From an uncultured Opitutaceae bacterium (GTDB lineage Bacteria > Verrucomicrobiota > Verrucomicrobiia > Opitutales > Opitutaceae), in contig CALFXL010000060.1 in NCBI GenBank assembly GCA_937958045.1, forward strand, positions 1 through 64,000: 64,000 bases of DNA, written 5' to 3'. The notes below the pieces were generated by a model, which saw only the letters and a list, made by a program, of their open reading frames with translations, did no database searches and was not told where the DNA came from. Shown here one piece after another: positions 58,171 through 64,000 of the stretch. Both the position numbers and the translations under genes were made by a program. Every line of letters begins with the position of its first letter. The stretch's first letter is position 1.

Positions 58171-59373
58171 TCACGAGACCGGCGCGAGCGATTCGGCGAC
58201 GGGGATGCGATAGGCTTTTAACGCCGGCACGATGCCGCCGAGCGCGGACAGCGCCGTCATCGCCAGCGGACAAATCCACCACACGCTTCTTTCGTCGCCC
58301 CACGCGAGCACCACACCCGCTTCGGCGCGGATCACTTCGGCGACGCCGTACCAGAGTCCGAGATAAACCACGAACCCCGCGATCGCACCGAGCGCACCGA
58401 TCGTGGCGGCTTCCGCCACGACCGCGCCGAAGATCGTGCGACGTCGCGCACCGAGCGCGCGCAAGATCGCGATGTCGCGACGCCGCGCGCTCATCGACGC
58501 GTAGATGCCCGCGAGCACCGACCCCGCCGCCACCAACGCGACGAGATACGCCACCAGCGCGAGCACGCGATCGAACCAACTGATCTTATTAAACAAATCC
58601 GCCATGATTGTGCTCACCGGATACGCGAGCGTGAGGCGATCGCCTTGTTTGTTGTACATCACGTCGAGCATCAGCCCGGCCGTCGGCGCACGAAATTGCA
58701 GCAACACCGCGCTCACATCCGTCGCCGCGCGCGGATCGTGACCACTCATCGTCTGCACGCCTTTGAGTGGAATCCAAATCACGCGGTCCGCCGGCGTATT
58801 CGTCGGCGCGAGAATCCCCGTCACCACAAACTCTTCTTCGTGCTGCTTCGCGGGATCGTAGTTGAGTCCATGATACGGACGAAACGTCTGCCCGACTTTC
58901 CAACCGAGCTTCTGCGCCGCAAAACCGCCGATCACCGCTTCGCGCGCACCGTCGGTAAACAATCGTCCTTCCGCGAACGCGGGTTTCGCGCCGGGCGCGA
59001 GTTCCACCTGCGTGAACATTTCCGGCACGGTGCCGACGATCCGCCAGCCTTCGTAATTATCGCCGACCGCGATGGGCACCGCGGTCTTCACCGCGGGATG
59101 TCGCGCGATGAATTCGTAGTCGGCCCACGCCACATTTCCCGGCGATGCTTCGAGGTGAAAAATCGCGTTGAGCACGAGTTGGAGTTTCGAACTGCGCGCG
59201 CCCAGCACCGCATCGAAGCCCGAAGTCGATTCCGTGAACGCCCGCTGCGATTGCGCCTTCACCGTCCACACCGCCATCAGCAATCCTGCGGCAAGCGCGA
59301 TGCTGCCCGCGGTCACAAGCGTGGACAACGCGTGCTGACGAAGACTGCGATAAACAAGACGCGGCAGAATCAT
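58171..59373 (-). CDS. MacB/LolC-type ABC transporter permease
   Basis: The 400-residue protein has one N-terminal helix (ALSTLVTAGSIALAAGLLMA), a periplasmic MacB-PCD-like domain of about 220 residues (IPIAVGDNYEGWRIVGTVPE; FAEGRLFTDGAREAVIGGFA) and three C-terminal FtsX-type helices (VLALVAYLVALVAAGSVLAG; GAVVAEAATIGALGAIAGFV). The cytosolic loop SARRRDIAILRALGARRRTI is the diagnostic coupling motif. Such permeases work with LolD/MacB ATPases to move lipoproteins or small molecules outward or to do mechanical work in the envelope. The ATPase gene lies 161 bases upstream on the same strand. Substrate unknown. Confidence 0.93.
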   Translation of the reverse strand: MILPRLVYRSLRQHALSTLVTAGSIALAAGLLMAVWTVKAQSQRAFTESTSGFDAVLGARSSKLQLVLNAIFHLEASPGNVAWADYEFIARHPAVKTAVPIAVGDNYEGWRIVGTVPEMFTQVELAPGAKPAFAEGRLFTDGAREAVIGGFAAQKLGWKVGQTFRPYHGLNYDPAKQHEEEFVVTGILAPTNTPADRVIWIPLKGVQTMSGHDPRAATDVSAVLLQFRAPTAGLMLDVMYNKQGDRLTLAYPVSTIMADLFNKISWFDRVLALVAYLVALVAAGSVLAGIYASMSARRRDIAILRALGARRRTIFGAVVAEAATIGALGAIAGFVVYLGLWYGVAEVIRAEAGVVLAWGDERSVWWICPLAMTALSALGGIVPALKAYRIPVAESLAPVS

Positions 59374-59534
59374 GGCGTGGGGGAAATTCCAAAAATCAAA
59401 GCGTCAAAGGCCAAAGAAATCCCAAGCGCCGCATCCGGCGTGCGCAGATCATCGAGGAGCACCGTCACTTCTCCGCCCCACTTCTCTGAAATTTTTTTGG
59501 CGTTTGTCATCTGGCCTTTGCGATTTGCCGCGCA

Positions 59535-60197
59535 TTAGCGCGGCGCGGCATTGATGTCGGCGAAGTCGCGCACGTTTTCGAATTGCGCGAGCACTTGCTC
59601 ATCGTGGCTCACGAGCAAAAGTGCCGCGCCGTTTTCGCGACAGGTTTCGCGGATCAGCGCAAGCGCTTCGATGGAGTTTTTGCGATCGAGATTTCCCGTC
59701 GGCTCATCGGCGAGGACGAGCTTCGGACGATTCGCGAGCGCGCGCGCCACGGCCACGCGCTGCTGCTGACCGGTGGAAAGTTGCCGGGGAAAATGGCGCA
59801 GACGCGCGCCGAGTCCGACGCGCTCGAGCATCGCGCGTGCATGCTCGCGATCGACGCCCGGCCCAAACGCCATGCCGGTCATTACGTTCTCCAAAACAGT
59901 GAGCCCCTGCAGCAGATTAAACGTCTGGAAAATGTAGCCGATCTTCGCGGCGCGCAGTTTGTCGCGCCCGGCTTCGCCCAGGCTCGTCATCGCGGAGCCG
60001 TCGATTTCGATCGCGCCTGTATCCGCCGCGAGGATACCGGCGATGAGATGCAGAAAGGTCGTCTTGCCCGAACCGCTCTCGCCGCGCAACGCGAGCTGCG
60101 CGCCCGCTTCGAGGCGGAAATCGGCGACATCCACCACCGGCGTCTGCGCACCTTCGGGCGAAACAAAGGACTTCTTCAATCCGCGGATCGCAAGCAT
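59535..60197 (-). CDS. LolD/MacB-type ABC transporter ATP-binding protein
   Basis: The 220-residue ATPase has Walker A GESGSGKTT, Q-loop IFQTFNLLQGLTVLENVMTG, the signature LSTGQQQRVAVARAL (Thr instead of Gly in LSGGQ), Walker B LVLADEPTGNLD and the H-loop VSHDEQVLAQF. This set defines the LolD/MacB/FtsE group. I chose the ATG at 60197 (MLAIRGLKKSFV) at the start of the domain; 12 extra residues upstream are possible. It is the partner of the MacB/LolC-like permease gene 161 bases downstream. Confidence 0.92.
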   Translation of the reverse strand: MLAIRGLKKSFVSPEGAQTPVVDVADFRLEAGAQLALRGESGSGKTTFLHLIAGILAADTGAIEIDGSAMTSLGEAGRDKLRAAKIGYIFQTFNLLQGLTVLENVMTGMAFGPGVDREHARAMLERVGLGARLRHFPRQLSTGQQQRVAVARALANRPKLVLADEPTGNLDRKNSIEALALIRETCRENGAALLLVSHDEQVLAQFENVRDFADINAAPR

Positions 60198-60237
60198 GGC
60201 CGCCCACCGTGACGTTCCGCGCGCACACGGCAAGCAC

Positions 60238-60290
60238 GGGAGCGCCGGCGGCCCGCCGGCAATGAGCAGGTCAGCGGCCCCGCGCTCCCA
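60238..60290. repeat. copy 2 of the short dispersed GC-rich inverted repeat
   Basis: GGGAGCGCCGGCGGCCCG (60238-60255) matches the core at 34472-34489 in all but one position. It is closed by GCTCCC (60284-60289), with an inner CCGGCGG/CCGCCGG pairing. It lies between pckG and the LolD-type gene, just beyond the pckG stop, and may act in transcript ending. Confidence 0.45.
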
Positions 60291-60293
60291 CGT

Positions 60294-62120
60294 TCACAAG
60301 CGGCAGATCAGCAGCTCGCGTTCGTACACCATCTCCTTCGGCAGGTGCGCGTGCAGATCGAGGAACAACTCTTCGTGCTCCATGATCTCGCGACGCCATG
60401 CCGCGCGATCGATCGTCATAAGCTCATCGAAAGTCGCGCGCGAAAAATCGAGTCCGCTCCAATCGATGTCTTCGTAGCGCGGCATCCACCCGAGCGGCGT
60501 TTCGCGACCGATCGCACGTCCCCGCGCGCGCTCCACGATCCATTTGAGCACGCGCATATTTTCGCCAAAGCCCGGCCACAAGAAACGTCCATCGGCGCCC
60601 TTGCGAAACCAGTTCACGTGAAACACACGCGGCGTCTCCGTGAGCCCGCGCTGCATCTTGATCCAATGGCGGAAATAATCGCCCATGTGATAGCCGCAGA
60701 ACGGACGCATCGCCATCGGATCGCGGCGAACTTTGCCCGCTTCACCGACGGCGGCCGCGGTCGTTTCCGAGCCCATCGTCGCGCCTACATACACGCCGCC
60801 GGACCAATTGAACGCCTGGAAAACCAAGGGCATGGTCGTCGCGCGGCGTCCGCCAAAAATGATCGCGCTCAACGGCACGCCGTTGGGATTTTCCCACTCG
60901 GGATCGATCGTCGGACATTGCGAGGCGGGCGCGGTGAAACGCGAATTGGGATGCGCGGCTTTGCGTCCCGTCTCGCGTGCGATCTCGGGCGTCCAACGTT
61001 GGCCCCGCCAATCGAGACACTCCGCGGGCGGTTCCTCGGTCATGCCTTCCCACCACACACCGCCTTCGGGCGTGAGCGCGACGTTGGTGAAGATCGTGTT
61101 CTTCGCCAGCGCCGCCATCGCGTTGGGATTCGTTTTCATCGATGTGCCCGGCGCGACGCCGAAAAACCCCGCTTCGGGATTCATCGCGCGCAGACGGCCT
61201 TCCGCGTCGGGTTTTATCCACGCGATGTCGTCGCCGACGGTCGTGATTTTCCACCCCTCCTTTCGGAAATGCGGCGGCGGAATCATCATCGCGAAATTCG
61301 TTTTTCCGCACGCGCTCGGGAAGGCCGCGGCGACGTACGTTTTTTCGCCCGCAGGATTTTCCACGCCGAGGATAAGCATGTGCTCCGCCATCCAGCCTTC
61401 GTCGCGCGCGAGGTTGGAGGCGATGCGCAGCGCAAAACATTTTTTGCCGACAAGCGCGTTGCCGCCGTAGCCCGAACCGTAGGACCAGATCTCGCGCGTC
61501 TCGGGGAAGTGCACGATGTATTTCTCCGGATTGCACGGCCACGGCACATCCTTCGCTTTGCCGCGCAACGGCGCGCCGACCGAGTGCACGCACGGCACCA
61601 CGCGACGCGACGTACGATCGATCTCGCGCAACACCGGCAAGCCGATGCGCGCCATGATGCGCATGTTGACCACGACGTACGGCGAATCAGTGAGCTCCAC
61701 GCCGATCTGCGACATCGGCGAACCGACCGGGCCCATGCTGAACGGCAGCACGTACATCGTGCGGCCCGCCATGCACCCGGCGAAAAGGCGCTTCAATTTT
61801 TTGCGCATCTCGAAGGGATCGACCCAGTTGTTGGTCGGGCCCGCTCCGTCCTTCGAATGCGAGCAAATGAAGGTCCGGTCTTCGACGCGCGCGACATCGT
61901 CCGGATCGGAACGCGCGTAGAAACAGCCGGGCCAGAGTTTTTGGTTCAACTTGATGAACGTGCCGCTTTGCACCATCTGGCGGCAGAGCGCGTCGTATTC
62001 TTTTTTCGAGCCATCGACCCAGTGGATCGCGGCGGGGCGGGTGAGTTGGGCGATCTTGTCGACCCACTTCAGCAAATGCCGATTCCGGCTGAGCGGCTTG
62101 GAGGCCAATCGGGGTTGCAT
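60294..62120 (-). CDS. pckG: GTP-dependent phosphoenolpyruvate carboxykinase
   Basis: The 608-residue enzyme converts oxaloacetate and GTP to phosphoenolpyruvate, CO2 and GDP, the first step of gluconeogenesis from C4 acids. The GTP-class signature is complete: P-loop FPSACGKTN (267-275), TVGDDIAWIKPD, the PEP-site NPEAGFFGVAPGTSM, and NWFRKGADGRFLWPGFGENM, with R and K of the metal and phosphate sites. The early SYGSGYGGNALVGKKCFALR block is also typical. Length agrees with the family (about 610). It stands between a cation transporter gene and the ABC pair, all on the minus strand. The start ATG is 62120. Confidence 0.97.
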   Translation of the reverse strand: MQPRLASKPLSRNRHLLKWVDKIAQLTRPAAIHWVDGSKKEYDALCRQMVQSGTFIKLNQKLWPGCFYARSDPDDVARVEDRTFICSHSKDGAGPTNNWVDPFEMRKKLKRLFAGCMAGRTMYVLPFSMGPVGSPMSQIGVELTDSPYVVVNMRIMARIGLPVLREIDRTSRRVVPCVHSVGAPLRGKAKDVPWPCNPEKYIVHFPETREIWSYGSGYGGNALVGKKCFALRIASNLARDEGWMAEHMLILGVENPAGEKTYVAAAFPSACGKTNFAMMIPPPHFRKEGWKITTVGDDIAWIKPDAEGRLRAMNPEAGFFGVAPGTSMKTNPNAMAALAKNTIFTNVALTPEGGVWWEGMTEEPPAECLDWRGQRWTPEIARETGRKAAHPNSRFTAPASQCPTIDPEWENPNGVPLSAIIFGGRRATTMPLVFQAFNWSGGVYVGATMGSETTAAAVGEAGKVRRDPMAMRPFCGYHMGDYFRHWIKMQRGLTETPRVFHVNWFRKGADGRFLWPGFGENMRVLKWIVERARGRAIGRETPLGWMPRYEDIDWSGLDFSRATFDELMTIDRAAWRREIMEHEELFLDLHAHLPKEMVYERELLICRL

Positions 62121-62174
62121 GCCCCTCCGTACAACAACCGCGCGTACAATGCCAGCCGCGCGTGTGTGTGTCGC

Positions 62175-63134
62175 TCAACTGCTCGCCGGCTCGATGTGCA
62201 CGAGCACATCCGACACGCGATGCGGCGACGCGAGCAAGGTGTGTTTCACGGCTCCGGCGATGCGATGACCTTCATCCACACTCAACGAGCCATCCACTTC
62301 CACATGCAAATCGACGAGGTGCAGCAGGCCGCTTTTGCGAATGCGACATTTTTCCAAACGCACCACGCCCGGCACACCCTCGGCGACTTCACGGATCTGG
62401 CGTTCGTATTCCCACGGCACCGCGACTTCCATCACATCGTCGAGCGCGCGACGCGCGAGCGAGAGACCGTTGAACAAAATCACCGCACAAGCGACGAGCG
62501 CCGCCCAATCATCCGCGCTTTCATAACCTTCGCCGCCCATCACCGCGATCGCGATGCCGATAAACGCCGCCCCCGACGTGAGCGCGTCCGCGTAGTGATG
62601 CCACGCCTCGATGCCGAGCGCCGTGCTGTTGGCTTCGCGTCCGGCGTCGACGAGTTTGCGGGAAAAAACAAACTTCACCGCCACGATCACCGCGAGCAGC
62701 GGCAACGTGCCCCAATGCGGCGCCTCGTGCGGCGTGCGAATTTCTTCCACCGCATGCCAGCCGATCCAGCCCGCTGCTAAAAATACAACCATCGCCACCG
62801 CGAGTCCCGCGAGCGGCTCGGCCTTTCCATGCCCGTAAGGATGATTGTCATCCGGCGGACGCGATGCCACGCGCAGCCCCGCCCACACGAGCGCGGACGA
62901 CACGATGTCGAGGAGCGACTCCACGCCATCCGCGATGAGCGCGTAGGAGTTTCCAAAAACGCCGCCCGCGAACTTGGTCACTGCCAGCGTCGCATTCAGC
63001 AAAATGCCACGCCCGACCAGACGCACGCCGGATTGAGCGAGCGAATCAACGGACGTGCCGTTCGGCGTGGGAGACTGAAAATCGGAAGCGTTCAACCCCG
63101 CGACGGTACACGTCAGGGGCAGGCTTTCAGGCAA
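62175..63134 (-). CDS. cation diffusion facilitator (CDF) family metal transporter
   Basis: The 319-residue protein has six transmembrane helices. The metal sites of the CDF family are visible: DGVESLLD in helix 2, HPYGHGKAE in the following loop, and EAWHHYADALTS in helix 5. A cytosolic ferredoxin-like C-terminal domain closes it (KSGLLHLVDLHVEVDGSLSV, with a His-rich end RVSDVLVHIEP). These antiporters export Zn2+, Fe2+, Co2+ or Mn2+. The helix-2 Asp-Asp/His-Asp pattern does not fix the metal. The gene is adjacent to pckG with 54 bases between. Confidence 0.92.
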   Translation of the reverse strand: MPESLPLTCTVAGLNASDFQSPTPNGTSVDSLAQSGVRLVGRGILLNATLAVTKFAGGVFGNSYALIADGVESLLDIVSSALVWAGLRVASRPPDDNHPYGHGKAEPLAGLAVAMVVFLAAGWIGWHAVEEIRTPHEAPHWGTLPLLAVIVAVKFVFSRKLVDAGREANSTALGIEAWHHYADALTSGAAFIGIAIAVMGGEGYESADDWAALVACAVILFNGLSLARRALDDVMEVAVPWEYERQIREVAEGVPGVVRLEKCRIRKSGLLHLVDLHVEVDGSLSVDEGHRIAGAVKHTLLASPHRVSDVLVHIEPASS

Positions 63135-63201
63135 AAAAATGCTGGTCCCGCGAATGCCGCGGGGGCATGCGGGGTGTGATCAAAAAACAGGTCGTCTAAG
63201 A

Positions 63202-63240
63202 CCCATAGGGCCTATGGGATCTACGGGATCTATCTCCCGT
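63202..63240. repeat. paired inverted repeats beside the HDOD gene
   Basis: CCCATAGG-G-CCTATGGG (63202-63218) and ACGGGA-TCTATC-TCCCGT (63223-63240) are two adjacent perfect inverted repeats, and GGGATCTA occurs twice in tandem. They lie downstream of the HDOD gene on the minus strand. A T-run follows 16 bases after the first stem, so they may form a composite terminator. Confidence 0.4.
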
Positions 63241-63302
63241 GATGCTCTGTATTCGGTGCGCGGATACGCCACGTGGCGGTTATCCGCCAACGCGCACACC
63301 AC

Positions 63303-64000
63303 TCAGGCGAGCTGGGTCTTCAGCGCCTCGAGCTCCGTGCGGGTATTGTCGGCGCAGATGTGCAGGAATTCTTCGGTCACGCCGGCGAGTTCGAGTCGAT
63401 CGGCGGTGAGTTCCCAGAGTCCGGCTTCAAACTTCGGCGCAACGGACAAAACGCCCGTCACCCACCCGGCGAGATGCAGCTGTGCGCCGATGTGGCCACC
63501 TTCGATGCATTCTTCGGGCGCGTGTTGATAACGCATGCCTTGGCAGGCTTCGCGCGGCAGTTTCCACGCTTCGAGGATAAACGCGGCGGCTTCGTGACTG
63601 GTAATGCACAAGCGCGCGCGTTCCCACGACAACAGATCGATATCGTCCGGGCAAACCGCGCCGGGCTGCTCTTTCTCGATGATGCGACCGAGCACGAGTT
63701 TCCCCACCTGACGAAGAATGCCGAGCGTGTACGCGGCTTGTTCGTCGCCGCCGGTTTCGCGGGCGATGGTTTCCATCGCGAGCGCGGTCGCGAGGGAGTT
63801 TTCCCATACCTGGCGCGCATCCATGCGATAGGCGGGCAGACCGTCTTTGAAGAGCTGCTCGGTCATCGCCATGCCGACCATCTTGTGGACTTCGCGGAAG
63901 CCCACGCGGTTGATCGCTTCGTCGAGCGATTGCACGGGATTGGAGCCGCGGAAATAAACGCTGTTGCTCAAGCGCAACACGCGCGAGGTCAGGCCGGTGT
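63303..64000 (-). CDS. HDOD-domain protein, 5' end outside window
   Basis: The visible 232 codons are the C-terminal part of an HDOD protein. TGLTSRVLRLSNSVYF at the window edge, then AINRVGFREVHKMVGMAM, ALAMETIARETGGDEQAAYT and LGILRQVGKLVLGRIIEKE match the metal-lacking HD relative that regulates signalling. The last part is less conserved. Because the frame is open to base 64000, the start is not in view. HDOD proteins often work with motility or chemotaxis circuits, but no specific partner is adjacent here. Confidence 0.9.
   Translation of the reverse strand, partial: TGLTSRVLRLSNSVYFRGSNPVQSLDEAINRVGFREVHKMVGMAMTEQLFKDGLPAYRMDARQVWENSLATALAMETIARETGGDEQAAYTLGILRQVGKLVLGRIIEKEQPGAVCPDDIDLLSWERARLCITSHEAAAFILEAWKLPREACQGMRYQHAPEECIEGGHIGAQLHLAGWVTGVLSVAPKFEAGLWELTADRLELAGVTEEFLHICADNTRTELEALKTQLA

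Noticed and set aside
60345..62780. 811-codon plus-strand open frame opposite pckG and the CDF gene
   Set aside because: It spans two well-supported genes on the other strand and has an Arg/His-rich composition without any domain.

Overview
The window is about 64 kb of high-GC, densely coded bacterial DNA. The gene set suggests a motile, polysaccharide-degrading member of the Verrucomicrobiota, most likely Opitutaceae-like. Evidence: Gram-negative flagellar P- and L-ring genes, a PEP-CTERM secreted protein, GTP-dependent PEP carboxykinase, GH28 and GH12 hydrolases, and start codons often lacking Shine-Dalgarno sequences. This placement is inference; there is no rRNA gene or other phylogenetic marker to settle it.

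Layout. 0-5.3 kb: a DUF2339 membrane protein gene broken by an in-frame TGA, then a TetR-regulated drug-export operon (TetR, HlyD-like lipoprotein, ABC ATPase, ABC-2 permease). 5.4-10.7 kb: a small secreted protein, MscS channel, TerC transporter, beta-carbonic anhydrase, two Hsp20 chaperones and a small membrane protein. 10.7-15.8 kb: a Gfo/Idh/MocA oxidoreductase, MalY/PatB-type aminotransferase, sterol-desaturase-family enzyme, and a fused HTTM-DCC membrane protein with a small partner. 15.9-20.8 kb: a four-gene cassette of secreted proteins (two small beta-rich subunits, a chaperone-like protein and a 944-residue usher-like barrel) that looks like a divergent surface-fibre assembly system. 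20.8-23.6 kb: tRNA-dihydrouridine synthase, a proline-rich single-pass membrane protein and a small lipoprotein.

23.6-32.7 kb is one long minus-strand flagellar operon: flgF-flgG-flgA-flgH-flgI-flgJ(N)-flgN-flgK-flgL-fliW-csrA-flagellin. A good sigma-54 -24/-12 match lies just before flgF. A GH28 pectinase and then a lower-GC glycan island (34.7-45.0 kb: an OGT/SPINDLY-like protein, glycosyltransferases and a giant methyltransferase/glycosyl protein) separate it from two tandem flagellins (45.2-47.2 kb) and a fliD-lipoprotein-small protein-fliS-fliT-like operon (47.7-51.4 kb). A hybrid PAS histidine kinase and an NtrC-family sigma-54 activator follow (52.0-56.9 kb), plausibly the flagellar class-switch pair. 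The parts suggest a coherent scheme: two-component/sigma-54 control of hook-basal genes, a FliW-CsrA switch on flagellin translation (CAAGGA overlaps both flagellin Shine-Dalgarno sites), and sugar decoration of flagellin by the island enzymes.

57-64 kb: a GH12 endoglucanase, a LolD/MacB-type ABC pair, GTP-dependent PEP carboxykinase, a cation diffusion facilitator and a truncated HDOD protein. I recognised no tRNA, rRNA, CRISPR array or intact insertion sequence.
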